Below, in pieces: positions 1 through 8,496 of a DNA stretch of 32,144 bases. The stretch is taken from the NCBI GenBank assembly GCA_017434455.1, contig JAFRFG010000026.1, positions 1 through 32,144 on the forward strand, read 5' to 3'. Source of the DNA: Thermoguttaceae bacterium. GTDB taxonomy: Bacteria; Planctomycetota; Planctomycetia; Pirellulales; Thermoguttaceae. Both the position numbers and the translations under genes were made by a program. Numbering within the stretch: position 1 is the stretch's first letter; each line of letters opens with the position of its first letter. The notes under the pieces were generated by a model. It did no database searches. It was given only the letters and a program-made list of their open reading frames with translations, and was not told where the DNA came from.

Positions 1-742
1 AGAACTCGGCCAGGTGCCGGGAGGTATTCGAGTTTTCGGCGCGGAAGGTCGGCCCGAAGGTATAGATTTTCCCCAGCGCGCAGGCGTAGGTCTCTCCCTC
101 GAGCTGGCCGCTGACCGTCAGGTACGACGGCTTGCCGAAGAAGTCTTGAGTGTAGTCGACCTTCCCGTCTTTGTCGCGCGGGGGATTGTCGATATCGAGC
201 GTCGTGACGCGGAACATCTGACCGGCCCCCTCGCAGTCGCTGGCGGTGATCAGCGGGGTGTGAACATAGTAGAAACCGCGCTCTTGAAAATAGCGGTGGA
301 TCGAGAAGCCGACGCAGTTGCGGACCCGCTCGACGGCGCCGAAGGTGTTCGTCCGAGCGCGCAGGTGCGCGATTCCCCGGAGAAATTCCAGCGAGTGGCG
401 CTTCTTCTGGAGCGGGTAGTCGGCCGGGGCGTCCCCGTACATCTGAATCTCCCGCGCCTCAACCTCGGTCGGCTGCCCCGAGCCGGGCGAGGCCTTGACC
501 TCTCCAACGCAGCGGATCGAACAGCCGGTCACCAGCTTCTGGACGACATCGGCGTAGTTGTCGAGCGTGCTGGGGGCCAGGATCTGAATATTCCCGAGCG
601 AGGAACCGTCGTTCAGCTCGATGAAGCTGAAACCGGCCTTGGAATCGCGCCGGGTCCGCACCCAGCCCTTCAGTTCCACCGTCTTCCCGATCGCCGGTTC
701 TTTTCTGGCGTCGGCCACCGACATCCGTTCGCAATCTGCCAT
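1..742 (-). CDS. asnS: Asparaginyl-tRNA synthetase, C-terminal part outside the window
   Basis: Charges tRNA-Asn with asparagine in the cytoplasm. Translating the minus strand from the ATG at 742 gives 247 residues with no stop before the window edge, so the gene is cut at base 1. An N-terminal OB-fold anticodon-binding domain is seen at about residues 22-58 ([15 protein letters not shown]). The class II core follows, with motif 1 around [13 protein letters not shown] and the motif-2 signature [15 protein letters not shown] at the break. That signature fits AsnRS rather than AspRS. A second in-frame ATG lies 18 bases downstream at 724. It lies 88 bp downstream of glyS on the same strand and may be cotranscribed. 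Its presence implies that Asn-tRNA is made directly, at least in part. The identification is firm; only the missing C-terminus is unseen. Confidence 0.93.
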   Translation of the reverse strand, partial: MADCERMSVADARKEPAIGKTVELKGWVRTRRDSKAGFSFIELNDGSSLGNIQILAPSTLDNYADVVQKLVTGCSIRCVGEVKASPGSGQPTEVEAREIQMYGDAPADYPLQKKRHSLEFLRGIAHLRARTNTFGAVERVRNCVGFSIHRYFQERGFYYVHTPLITASDCEGAGQMFRVTTLDIDNPPRDKDGKVDYTQDFFGKPSYLTVSGQLEGETYACALGKIYTFGPTFRAENSNTSRHLAEF

Positions 743-830
743 GATCTATCCCTTCGTTCCCGCGCCGGCGGCTGGCGGCACGCCGGCAAAAACGTTATTT
801 TTCTTCTTCAAACGCGGCGATGAGCCCCTT

Positions 831-2474
831 TTAGCTCAAATGCAGCCGCTGCTTCAGTTCCGTCAGCAGTTCCTCCCGCTTGACGCGAACCTGCTCCAGC
901 GTATCGCGGTCGCGCAGCGTCACCGTCCCATCCTCCACCGACTGGCCGTCGACGGTAATGCAGAATGGCGTTCCGATCTCGTCCTGACGGCGGTACCGGC
1001 GGCCGACGGCCCCCTTCTCGTCGTACTGAACGGCGAACGACTTTTTCAGCTCCGAGTAGATCTCGGTCGCCATCTCGGGCATCCCGTCCTTTTTGACCAG
1101 CGGGAAGACCGCCGCCTTGATGGGGGCCAGGCGGGGATGGAACTTCATATAGGTACGCGAGGCGTCTTCCTTCTTCTCGGCGGTCGGAACCCGGTCGACG
1201 GTATACGCCTCGCAGAGGAACGCCAGGGTCGCGCGGTCGGCGCCGGAACTCGGCTCGATCACGTGGGGGACGAACCGCTCTTTGCGCTGGTCGTCGAAGT
1301 AGGTCAGATCTTTGCCGCTGCCGCGGTGCTTCGGCTGGCCGTCGGGGCCCTTCTCCAGAACCAGCCGGTCTCCCTCGCGGACCAGTTTCCCCTCCATGTG
1401 GCTGCGCAGGTCGAAGTCGCCGCGGTGGGCCACCCCCTCCAGCTCGCCGTAGTCCCCCTCGGGGAGGAAGGGGAAGGCGTACTCGATATCGGCGGTTCCG
1501 ACCGAGTAGTGGGCCAATTCGGCCTGTTCGTGCTCCCGCAGACGGAGCTTGTCGCTGGCCAGCCCCAGGGTGGTGTACCAGTTGAAGCGGCGGTCGCGCC
1601 AGTAGCGGTACCAGTCGGCCGACTCGGACGGATGGCAGAAGAACTCGATCTCCATCTGCTCGAACTCACGGCTGCGGAAAGTAAAGTTGCGCGGCGTGAT
1701 CTCGTTGCGGAAGCTCTTGCCGATCTGGGCGATCCCGACCGGAACCTTCACGCGAGTGGAGTCGCAGACGTTCTTGAAGTTCACAAAGATCCCCTGCGCC
1801 GTCTCGGGGCGGAGGAAGGCGACGTCGTCCTCGCCCCCCAGCGCGCCGATCGTCGTCTTGAACATCAGGTTGAACTCGCGCGGCTCGGTCAGGGTGCCGG
1901 GATGCTTGGCGTCGGGGCCGACGACGTTCTCGAGCGAGTCGAGCTCGGAGATCGCCATCACCGGCCCTTCCCAAACCAGGGACTCGAGATCTTTTTTGCG
2001 CAGCCCGAAGAAATGGGCGGCCTCGGCTTCGAGCGCCTCTTGGGTCCCCTCGGTCTCCATCGTCGTGATGAAGACTTTCATCTCGACGGCGGGTTCCCCG
2101 TCGGTCCCGTGCTTTTTGCCGGTGACCCAGCGCCCCTTGACGTGGTCGTAGCGATAGCGCTTTTTCGACTCGCGGCAGTCGACCATATAGTCGTGAAACA
2201 GATCGTAGTGCCCCGAGCACTTCCAGACCTGGGGATGCATAATGATCGTGCAGTCCAGCCCCGTCATGTCGTAGGTCCCCGGCGCGCCGGCGTCGCGGAT
2301 CATCTCGTTGTGCGAGGTGACCATATCGTGCCACCAGGCGTCTTTGACGTTGCGCTTGAGGAGAACACCGAGCGGGCCATAATCCCAAAAACCGTTGAGC
2401 CCGCCGTAGATTTCGCTTGACTGGAACAAGAATCCGCGCCGTTTGCACAGGGCCACCAGTTCGTCCATCTGCAT
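831..2474 (-). CDS. glyS: Glycyl-tRNA synthetase, single-chain dimeric type
   Basis: Charges tRNA-Gly. The product of 547 residues is the one-polypeptide (archaeal/eukaryotic/Thermus-like) class IIa enzyme, not the alpha2-beta2 bacterial form. Visible signatures are HPQVWKCSGHYDLF (about residue 75, motif 1 region), FRNEITPRNFTFRSREFEQM (about 250, motif 2) and EPSSGADRATLAFLCEAY (about 400, motif 3). A C-terminal anticodon-binding domain follows, ending in a Lys/Glu-rich helix. The frame stays open upstream to 2597, but I chose the ATG at 2474 because GAGGGG lies 10 bases before it and the upstream peptide does not resemble GlyRS. A second ATG at 2468 is also possible. A probable -10 box (TATAAT, minus strand, 2567-2562) sits inside the longer frame, which also argues for the short start. 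asnS follows downstream. Confidence 0.95.
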   Translation of the reverse strand: MQMDELVALCKRRGFLFQSSEIYGGLNGFWDYGPLGVLLKRNVKDAWWHDMVTSHNEMIRDAGAPGTYDMTGLDCTIIMHPQVWKCSGHYDLFHDYMVDCRESKKRYRYDHVKGRWVTGKKHGTDGEPAVEMKVFITTMETEGTQEALEAEAAHFFGLRKKDLESLVWEGPVMAISELDSLENVVGPDAKHPGTLTEPREFNLMFKTTIGALGGEDDVAFLRPETAQGIFVNFKNVCDSTRVKVPVGIAQIGKSFRNEITPRNFTFRSREFEQMEIEFFCHPSESADWYRYWRDRRFNWYTTLGLASDKLRLREHEQAELAHYSVGTADIEYAFPFLPEGDYGELEGVAHRGDFDLRSHMEGKLVREGDRLVLEKGPDGQPKHRGSGKDLTYFDDQRKERFVPHVIEPSSGADRATLAFLCEAYTVDRVPTAEKKEDASRTYMKFHPRLAPIKAAVFPLVKKDGMPEMATEIYSELKKSFAVQYDEKGAVGRRYRRQDEIGTPFCITVDGQSVEDGTVTLRDRDTLEQVRVKREELLTELKQRLHLS

Positions 2475-2561
2475 AATATTTCGTCCCCTCAAATAACGTT
2501 GCTGCGGGATTGAGTTTATTTCACACTTGCCAAAGCGGTGCGCGAAAAATGCGCCGTTTTT

Positions 2562-2589
2562 ATTATATCGGCTCTTGATTGCTGATAAA
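2562..2589 (-). promoter_or_regulatory. Probable promoter for glyS
   Basis: The minus strand reads TTTATC (2589-2584), a 16-bp spacer, then a perfect TATAAT (2567-2562), about 90 bases before the glyS start. The -35 box is weak. The remaining bases of the 165-bp gap between glyS and priA hold no recognisable gene. Confidence 0.45.
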
Positions 2590-2639
2590 GGGGACAAACG
2601 CCCGGGGAAAGGATGCCCCGCGGGGGAAAAAGAAGGGTA

Positions 2640-5021
2640 CTAAAGCGTGTCGATCGGGTCGACGTCGACGATCCACTGGACCTCGGCGGGGACTTTCAGC
2701 TTCGCGGCCGAGGCCTCCTCGACCCCCTGGCGCAGGAGCTCCCCGTCGGGGGAGTGCAGATGAATATGAAATCGAAAATTCCCCCGCAGCTTGGCGAACG
2801 GCGCCTGCGCCGGCCCTAACAGCCGGTAGGTAAAATCGCTTTTCGCGGCACGGTAATTCTCCAGTACCCGGCGCAGCTCATCGGCCAGCGACCGGGCGAA
2901 CCCCTCGGTCTGATCCTCGTTCGGGCCGCGGACGACCAGGCGGACCATCTCGCCGTAGGGGGGGTAGCAGAACTTGCGCCGCTCGGGAAACTCCTCGGCG
3001 ACGAACCGCGCGTAGTCGTGGCGCGACGCGGCCCGGATCGCCCGATGATCCGGCGTGAAGGTCTGAACGATCACCCTTCCCCCCCTCTCGCCGCGCCCGG
3101 TCCGCCCCGCCACCTGGGTGATCAGGTGGAAGGTTCGCTCGGCGGCGCGGAAGTCGGCGTGGTAGAGCGCCGTGTCGGCGTTGATCACCCCGACGAGCGT
3201 CACGTTCGGGAAATCGAGCCCCTTGGCGATCATCTGCGTCCCAAGCAATATCTTGTACCGGCCTTCGCGAAACGCCCCCAGCGCCCGCTCGTGCGCCATG
3301 TGTCCGACCATCGTGTCGGTGTCCATCCGAAGGATCGGTACCCCCGCGAAACGGCGGGCCAGCTCGTCCTCGAGCCGCTGCGTTCCATAGCCGGTGAAGT
3401 TGAAATTCTTCGCCCCGCACTTCGGACAGCGATTCGGGACGGGAATCTGATAGTCGCAGTAGTGGCAAAGCGCCAGCTGTTCGGTTCGATGGTGCGTCAG
3501 CGCCACCTCGCAGTTGGGGCACGTCACCGCCTCGCCGCAGCTGGGACACTGAATTTGGGTGGAGTACCCCCGGCGGTTTAAAAGCAAAATCGCCTGGCCG
3601 CCGGAATCAATCGCCTCGCGGATCGCGTAGTAGAGTTTCGGGTGAATCGCCGCGTACCCTCTCTTCTCGGCAGCGGCGCGCATGTCGATCAGCTCCACGT
3701 GCGGCAGCGGCAGATCGTTGACCCGCCGGGGGAGCGACAACAGCTCGTACTCCCCGGTCTGCTGGCGGTACCAGCTCTCCATCGCCGGGGTGGCCGAACC
3801 GAGGATCAGCGGAATCTTCTCCTGCCGCGAGCGGAAACGCGCGACCTCTCGGGCGTGGTACCTCGGGGCGGTCTCCTGCTTGAACGAGTTCTCGTGCTCC
3901 TCGTCGATGACGATCAGCCCCAGCCGAGACAGCGGGGCGAAGATGGCGCTGCGGGCGCCGACGACGACCTGAACCTCGCCGGAGGCGATTCGGGACCACT
4001 CGACATGCCGTTCGGCGTCGGTCAAGTGGCTGTGGAGAACGGCGATCGAGTCAAACCGCTCGCGGAATCGGCGAACCGTCTGCGGCGTTAAGCTGATCTC
4101 CGGGACGAGGACAATCGCCTGACGGCCGGCGCGGATCACCTCGTCGATCGCGCGGATGTAGACCTCGGTCTTCCCGCTTCCGGTCACCCCGTGCAGCAAA
4201 AAAGTCGGGGACTCCCCGCCGCGGATCGCCTGACATATCCGATCGAGGGCCTTCCGCTGATCGGGATTGAGCCGGTGGGGCGCGCGGCGGGGAACCTCCG
4301 CCTGGGCGGCGTCGAAGATCGCGCTTCGCCGGCGGACCCGGCTGGAAACCAGCATCCCTTTGCCGCGGAGCGTCTGAATCGGCGCCAGGGAGCACTTCGC
4401 CGCCCGGGCCAGTTCCTCGAGCGTCAGCCCCTCGGGGGCACCCAGAGCCGCCAAGAGGATCGAACGCTGTTTGGACGTCAGCTGAAGATCGTCCCCCTTG
4501 GGTTTCTCCGCCGGCTTGTCGGCCAATGCGCGGACATATTCCTCAAGTTTGGGGGCTAAGCGCCAGACGGTCGTCAGCCGCGTCCCCGCCCCGGAGCGGA
4601 CCGCCGAAGGGAGGATCGCCTCCAAGACCGTTCCCAGCGGCGCCAGATACCGATGGGCGATCCACTCGGCCATTTCCAGCTGCTTGGCGCTCAGCAGGGG
4701 GGCCGCGTCGAGCAGCGCGGTGATCTGTTTGTAACGAATCGCCTTCCCGGAGTTGTCCGGCAAGACATCCCTGGCCACACACCAGCCGATCGACGGGCGG
4801 TTCCCCCGCCCCAGCGGCACCTCGACGCGGCATCCGGGAAGCAGACGATCCCGCAGTCCCTCGGGGATCAGATAGTCAAAAAAACCCGGCGCCCCGTCGG
4901 GGAAGACGACACGGGCCAGCGGCGGCCGGTCGTCCACGCGCCAGGGGTACCGCGAAACGGCACGGTCCGCGGAATGCCCGCCGCGGGGTTCTTCACTGTC
5001 AAAGAGGGAACGCTGGGTCAT
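2640..5021 (-). CDS. priA: Primosomal protein N' (replication restart helicase PriA)
   Basis: A 3'-5' superfamily 2 DNA helicase that recognises stalled forks and loads the replicative helicase at restart. The product is 793 residues, normal for the family. Features in order: an N-terminal 3'-DNA-binding domain with ARVVFPDGAPGFFDYLIPEG (about 35-55); Walker A GVTGSGKTEVY (about 280); the DEEH Walker B motif in IVIDEEHENSFKQ (about 372); a zinc-binding cluster of paired cysteines (CPSC, CPNC, CHYC, CPKC, about 490-535); and the helicase motifs GTQMIAKGLDFPNV and QVAGRTGRGERGG. The open frame runs upstream to 5459, overlapping the prepilin peptidase gene, but homology begins near the ATG at 5021, so I use that. 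It starts 23 bp after the prepilin peptidase stop and is probably the last gene of the 6731-2640 unit. Confidence 0.95.
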   Translation of the reverse strand: MTQRSLFDSEEPRGGHSADRAVSRYPWRVDDRPPLARVVFPDGAPGFFDYLIPEGLRDRLLPGCRVEVPLGRGNRPSIGWCVARDVLPDNSGKAIRYKQITALLDAAPLLSAKQLEMAEWIAHRYLAPLGTVLEAILPSAVRSGAGTRLTTVWRLAPKLEEYVRALADKPAEKPKGDDLQLTSKQRSILLAALGAPEGLTLEELARAAKCSLAPIQTLRGKGMLVSSRVRRRSAIFDAAQAEVPRRAPHRLNPDQRKALDRICQAIRGGESPTFLLHGVTGSGKTEVYIRAIDEVIRAGRQAIVLVPEISLTPQTVRRFRERFDSIAVLHSHLTDAERHVEWSRIASGEVQVVVGARSAIFAPLSRLGLIVIDEEHENSFKQETAPRYHAREVARFRSRQEKIPLILGSATPAMESWYRQQTGEYELLSLPRRVNDLPLPHVELIDMRAAAEKRGYAAIHPKLYYAIREAIDSGGQAILLLNRRGYSTQIQCPSCGEAVTCPNCEVALTHHRTEQLALCHYCDYQIPVPNRCPKCGAKNFNFTGYGTQRLEDELARRFAGVPILRMDTDTMVGHMAHERALGAFREGRYKILLGTQMIAKGLDFPNVTLVGVINADTALYHADFRAAERTFHLITQVAGRTGRGERGGRVIVQTFTPDHRAIRAASRHDYARFVAEEFPERRKFCYPPYGEMVRLVVRGPNEDQTEGFARSLADELRRVLENYRAAKSDFTYRLLGPAQAPFAKLRGNFRFHIHLHSPDGELLRQGVEEASAAKLKVPAEVQWIVDVDPIDTL

Positions 5022-5044
5022 GCTATTGTTTCCGGGCTGCGCTT

Positions 5045-5893
5045 CTAGACGAGGGGGGAGAGAATCAGCGCCGCGAGCAGCCCGATAAACAGCGCCAGCC
5101 CCGAAAGCCGGCGGCCGGCGGCGGCCGACAGCCCCAGGGCCAAAAGCGCCGCGGCCGCGGCGGCCAGGGCGGCGGAGGGAGTGAGCACCGAACCGGTCAG
5201 GGCGCCGAGCAAAAGGCCGATCCTCCAGCGCGCCCGGCCAAAGAGCAGCAGTCCGAACAGCGCCCCGGCAGCGGTGGTCAAACCGGCGGCCTTCAAGACG
5301 GAAAGATCCGCCCCTCCGCGCAGCGGCAGGGCGCACAGCGAGGCGAGCAGAAACAAAGCCGCCGTGATTTGCAGCTTCCCGGGAGTGGGATTTCGGTCGT
5401 ACTCGATCAGCCCGACCGTCAGGATCAAAAACAACAGAAGCGACCAAAGGGCGACACACAAAAGCGCGGCGAAGCAGGCCGTCTCCAGCGGTGGGGAAAA
5501 GAGCAGTTCCCCGGCCGCGTAGGCGGCCTCCTGGCTTTGGGCCCGTTCGATCACCGGCCCCAGAAACAGGGGACCGGGGATCGACATCCAGCCGAAAAAG
5601 AAAACCTTAACGGCTAAGATCAGCGTGACGAAGCCGCAGACAAACTCGATCAAAGGGTAACGCGGCGAGATTGGGGCATGGCAGTCGCGGCACTTTCCCC
5701 GCAAAAGCAGCCAGGCCAGTACCGGTACATTATCGCGAAATCGGATCGGATGGCCGCACTTCGGGCAGAAAGACCCGGGGTGCGTCAAACTCAAACGGTT
5801 CGGAAGCCGCCAGACGACGACGTTCAGGAACGACCCGACGCACGAGCCGATCATAACGGCGAAGACCACGCAGATGATCGAGTAGATCGTCAT
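5045..5893 (-). CDS. Prepilin peptidase-like protein (A24 family)
   Basis: An integral membrane leader peptidase/N-methyltransferase of the type IV pilus and type II secretion family, 282 residues. The N-terminal cytoplasmic domain is intact, with GSFLNVVVWRLP (about 20-31) and the zinc-type pairs C43-x2-C46 and C68-x2-C71. About six hydrophobic segments follow. The two catalytic Asp regions are recognisable but altered. The first, normally I-D-x-D/E near a P-D-x-L, reads IEYDRNPTPGKL with Glu164 at the usual Asp position and Asp166 two residues on. The second, normally GxGD, reads GGADLSVLKAAG with Asp196. The enzyme may use a lineage-specific active site or be impaired. Its ATG comes one base after the stop of the upstream esterase gene with no clear ribosome site, suggesting translational coupling. 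No pilin gene is nearby. Confidence 0.8.
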   Translation of the reverse strand: MTIYSIICVVFAVMIGSCVGSFLNVVVWRLPNRLSLTHPGSFCPKCGHPIRFRDNVPVLAWLLLRGKCRDCHAPISPRYPLIEFVCGFVTLILAVKVFFFGWMSIPGPLFLGPVIERAQSQEAAYAAGELLFSPPLETACFAALLCVALWSLLLFLILTVGLIEYDRNPTPGKLQITAALFLLASLCALPLRGGADLSVLKAAGLTTAAGALFGLLLFGRARWRIGLLLGALTGSVLTPSAALAAAAAALLALGLSAAAGRRLSGLALFIGLLAALILSPLV

Positions 5894-5894
5894 G

Positions 5895-6731
5895 TTACCG
5901 GGCGGCGCGGTTTTGCTTGAGGAGCCACTTGTAGAACTCCGGATTGGCGTAGGTCTGGGTCCAGCTGTTGTGGTCGACGCCGGGGTATTCCGTCAGCTTG
6001 ATCTTATCCCCGCCCTTCTCCCAGATCGCCTTGACCATCGCCTCGCTCAGCTCGACCGGAACGACACTGTCCGAACCGCCGTGGTAGACCCAGATCGGGA
6101 CCTCGATCATCTTGCCCGCCTCGTCGGGGTTGCCGCCCCCGCAGACCGGCGCCGCGGCGGCGAAACGATCCGGGGCGAGGGCCAGCAGCATCCAGGTCCC
6201 GAACCCTCCCATCGACAGCCCCGTCACGTAGACGCGGTCCGGGTCGATCGGGTAGTTCGCCTCCAGGTGGTCGAGCAGTTCCAGAAGCTGCTGCGGCGAC
6301 CAGTATTTCTCTTCGGGGCACTGGGGAGAGACCGTCACGAACGGCCACACCTCTTTCGCGTCGGTCTCGACGAGCATCGGCGGACCGTGAACCTTGACCG
6401 CCTCGATATTGTCACCGCGCTCCCCCGCGCCGTGGAGGAACAGCAGCAGCGGGAAACCCGCCTCGGTCTTGGCCGATTCGCATTTCGGGATGAAGAGAAG
6501 GAAATTCAGCGGCTCCTTGACGGAAGTGTCGGCCGGGACGAAGCGGCCCAGCGCCTTGACCCCCTCTTTGGTGTAATCGGCGACCGACTGATTGCCGCTT
6601 AACTCCACGGTCAGCTCGGTCTGAACCCCGGCCGGAACCTCTTGAGGATTCTCGGCCCGGATATAAGAAAGGCAGCACAGCGCCCCGGCGGCAAGAGCCA
6701 CGCTCCCCAGGAAAGTGAAAAACGTCTGCAT
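5895..6731 (-). CDS. Exported alpha/beta-hydrolase esterase (predicted peptidase/phospholipase-like)
   Basis: A 278-residue secreted serine hydrolase of the carboxylesterase / predicted-peptidase (COG4099-like) group; the substrate is unknown. An N-terminal hydrophobic signal sequence (about 1-26) is followed by a short beta-rich lead-in, then the alpha/beta-hydrolase fold. LLFLHGAGERGD is the oxyanion region, GLSMGGFGTW carries the nucleophile Ser (about 173), GGSDSVVP the acid Asp (about 220) and GVDHNSW the His (about 253). The frame is open upstream to 6908, but the ATG at 6731 gives a proper signal peptide and lies downstream of a good promoter at 6815-6787. It is a paralog of the gene at 7586-8443, sharing VQTxLTVELS, SPQCP and GLSMGG blocks. 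It is first of a tight unit with the prepilin peptidase and priA. Confidence 0.85.
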   Translation of the reverse strand: MQTFFTFLGSVALAAGALCCLSYIRAENPQEVPAGVQTELTVELSGNQSVADYTKEGVKALGRFVPADTSVKEPLNFLLFIPKCESAKTEAGFPLLLFLHGAGERGDNIEAVKVHGPPMLVETDAKEVWPFVTVSPQCPEEKYWSPQQLLELLDHLEANYPIDPDRVYVTGLSMGGFGTWMLLALAPDRFAAAAPVCGGGNPDEAGKMIEVPIWVYHGGSDSVVPVELSEAMVKAIWEKGGDKIKLTEYPGVDHNSWTQTYANPEFYKWLLKQNRAAR

Positions 6732-6786
6732 CGGTGTTGTTCTCCTTGTATCGATTGAAACGCTGACATTCGCGCGGACGCGGGAT

Positions 6787-6815
6787 ATTATAGCCGCGGC
6801 GGGCCGTGAAGGCAA
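6787..6815 (-). promoter_or_regulatory. Sigma70-like promoter for the esterase-prepilin peptidase-priA unit
   Basis: On the minus strand, TTGCCT (6815-6810) and a perfect TATAAT (6792-6787) are separated by 17 bp. The -10 box is about 55 bp before the esterase ATG at 6731. It lies in the divergent gap shared with the oxidoreductase gene. Confidence 0.65.
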
Positions 6816-6838
6816 CAAACCGCCTCTCCGGCGATACA

Positions 6839-6866
6839 TTGCGCCGGGGGAAAAACAAGGTACATT
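6839..6866 (+). promoter_or_regulatory. Possible promoter for the flavodoxin-fold oxidoreductase
   Basis: TTGCGC (6839-6844), a 16-bp spacer and TACATT (6861-6866) on the plus strand, about 58 bp before the ATG at 6924. Both boxes deviate from consensus. Confidence 0.35.
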
Positions 6867-6923
6867 AAAGGAAGATATGAAAAACCGCCTTTCCTCCAAA
6901 GAAAACAATAAAGGGGCTTCCTG

Positions 6924-7505
6924 ATGAAGGTATTAGTCGTTCTGGGCCATCCCAATCCGGGGAACAGCTTCAACCGAGCCATCGCCGAGACGGTCTGCGC
7001 CGCGCTGCGCGAGATGGGGCACACGGCGCTTTTGCGCGACCTCTGCGCCGAGGGGTTCGATCCGACCCTCCCCTTTGGGGAAGAGAAAAAGGCGATCGAG
7101 GAGCTCCCCGAAGCGCTCCAAAAAGAGATTGCCGATGTGCGTGAGTGCGACGGGATCGTTATCGTTCACCCCAACTGGTGGGGGACGCCGCCGGCGCTGC
7201 TCAAGGGGTGGATCGACCGCGTCTTCCGCGCCGGTTTCGCCTACAGCTTCACCGCCGACGGGGTGAAGCCCGGCTTCGCCGAGAAGATCGCCCAAGTCTT
7301 CACGACCTCGAACACCCCGCGCGATATCGAGCTGAATGTTTACCACGACCCGCTGGAGAATTTCTGGGGAACGGTCGTCTTCGGTCTGACCGGCTGCAAA
7401 TCGTTCCAGCGGCGCAACTTCGAGCCGATCATCGTCTCGGACGAGACACAGCGAAAGGCGTGGCTGCTCGAAGTCGAAGAGACGATCCGCCGCCGCTTTG
7501 CCTAA
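6924..7505 (+). CDS. NAD(P)H-dependent oxidoreductase, flavodoxin-2 fold
   Basis: A 193-residue cytoplasmic FMN/FAD-dependent quinone reductase-like protein (KefF/MdaB/NQO1 family, PF02525-type). The flavin phosphate-binding turn is GHPNPGNSFNRAIAE (about 8-22). Family motifs HPNWWGTPPALLKGWIDRVF (about 81-100) and FAYSFTADGVKPGF follow, then a C-terminal helix. AAGGGG seven bases before the ATG supports the start. It is the only plus-strand gene between two minus-strand paralogous esterase genes and is probably transcribed alone, ending at the hairpin at 7525-7557. A KefF-type role would need a potassium channel partner, and none is seen here. Detoxifying quinone reduction is the more cautious reading; the true substrate cannot be told. 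Confidence 0.85.
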   Translation: MKVLVVLGHPNPGNSFNRAIAETVCAALREMGHTALLRDLCAEGFDPTLPFGEEKKAIEELPEALQKEIADVRECDGIVIVHPNWWGTPPALLKGWIDRVFRAGFAYSFTADGVKPGFAEKIAQVFTTSNTPRDIELNVYHDPLENFWGTVVFGLTGCKSFQRRNFEPIIVSDETQRKAWLLEVEETIRRRFA

Positions 7506-7522
7506 AAGCGCCCCAGAGAATT

Positions 7523-7557
7523 AAAAAGCGCCCCGGCTTTGAAGCGGGGCGCTTTAA
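7523..7557. terminator. Bidirectional rho-independent terminator
   Basis: A 10-bp perfect stem, AAAGCGCCCC (7525-7534) with GGGGCGCTTT (7546-7555), lies between two convergent genes that end at 7505 (plus) and 7586 (minus). The minus-strand reading has the better U tract (TTTTTAA), so it serves the esterase at least. Confidence 0.75.
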
Positions 7558-7585
7558 GGCCGACGCGCGGCTCATAAAAAAATTT

Positions 7586-8443
7586 TTATCGCGACTCTTG
7601 GGCCGGTTTGCCGCTGTTTTTTTTCGGCAGCGGCTTACCGTCCGGTTTGACACGCTTGTGTTTCAGCAGCCAATTGTTGAACCCGGGATCGGCATAACCT
7701 CGGGTCCAGCAGTTATGCTTGACCCCCGGGTACTCCGTCAGTTTGACTTTCGTCCCCCCCTTCTCCCAGATCGCCTTGACCATCGCCTCGCTTTCCTCGA
7801 CCGGGACGATGTTGTCCGAATCACCGTGATAGACCCAGATCGGGACGTCAAGCATCTTACCGGCGGCAGCCGGGTCTCCGCGGCCGCACATCGGGACCGC
7901 GGCGGCGAAACGCTCCGGCGCGATCGCCAAAAGCCGCCAGGTTCCCGATCCCCCCATCGACAGCCCCGTCACGTAGACGCGGTCGGGATCGACCGGGTAG
8001 TTTTCCATAACGTAATCGAGCAGTTCCAGAAGCTGCTCCCCCGACCAGCGCTTCCCCTTGGGGCACTGGGGAGAGACGGTCAAAAAGGGCCACATCTTCC
8101 CTCGTTCCGCCTTCTCGATGATCTTCGGCGGACCGGCCTTTTTCACAAGCTCGATATCGTCCCCACAGTCCCCCTTGCCGTGAAGGAAGAGCATCAGCGG
8201 GAAGCCCGCCTCGGTTTTTTCCGCGTCGTTCTTCGGGATATAGAGCAAAAAGGAGACCTGCTCTTTCGCGTCGGGATCAACGATTTTCCCCTCCTCATTG
8301 GGGAACGCCTCACGAGCGCTCAGCTCCACCGTCAGCTTGGTCTGAACCCCGACCGGAACATCCTGCGCCCGGGCGCCGGCCAAGAACGCCGCCGCCCCAA
8401 GCATGAAAACCGCGCCCGCCAGGACAGTAAACAATCTCTTCAT
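7586..8443 (-). CDS. Exported alpha/beta-hydrolase esterase, second paralog
   Basis: A 285-residue exported serine hydrolase, a paralog of the 5895-6731 gene. A clear Sec signal peptide ends near AGARA-QD (about residue 27). Triad motifs are GLSMGGSGTW (Ser), GDSDNIVP (Asp) and GVKHNCW (His); the oxyanion region is LMLFLHGKGDCGDD. The Lys-rich C-terminal tail (about 20 residues) is absent from the paralog. AAAGGAG nine bases before the ATG is a strong ribosome site and fixes the start. The substrate is unknown; the family includes feruloyl/acetyl esterases, phospholipases and PHB depolymerase-like enzymes. The next gene upstream on this strand ends 53 bp before it, so it could be cotranscribed or have its own promoter. 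Confidence 0.86.
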   Translation of the reverse strand: MKRLFTVLAGAVFMLGAAAFLAGARAQDVPVGVQTKLTVELSAREAFPNEEGKIVDPDAKEQVSFLLYIPKNDAEKTEAGFPLMLFLHGKGDCGDDIELVKKAGPPKIIEKAERGKMWPFLTVSPQCPKGKRWSGEQLLELLDYVMENYPVDPDRVYVTGLSMGGSGTWRLLAIAPERFAAAVPMCGRGDPAAAGKMLDVPIWVYHGDSDNIVPVEESEAMVKAIWEKGGTKVKLTEYPGVKHNCWTRGYADPGFNNWLLKHKRVKPDGKPLPKKNSGKPAQESR

Positions 8444-8496
8444 GGTTTTGCGTCTCCTTTGCTTTTTTGACCGCGGCGCGCCGCGCTTTTACGGTT

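Noticed and set aside
621..2420. 599-codon plus-strand open frame opposite glyS
   Set aside because: Antisense to a clear GlyRS; the open frame comes from high GC and the product has the Arg/Leu/Gly-rich look of a shadow, with no family motif.
2579..2833. Small plus-strand frames between glyS and the priA 3' end
   Set aside because: No ribosome site, mostly inside antisense priA, biased Arg/Pro/Gly composition.
5045..5893. Complete loss of both catalytic Asp in the prepilin peptidase
   Set aside because: On a closer look GGADLSVLKAAG fits the GxGD region, so the second Asp (196) is present; only the first position is changed.
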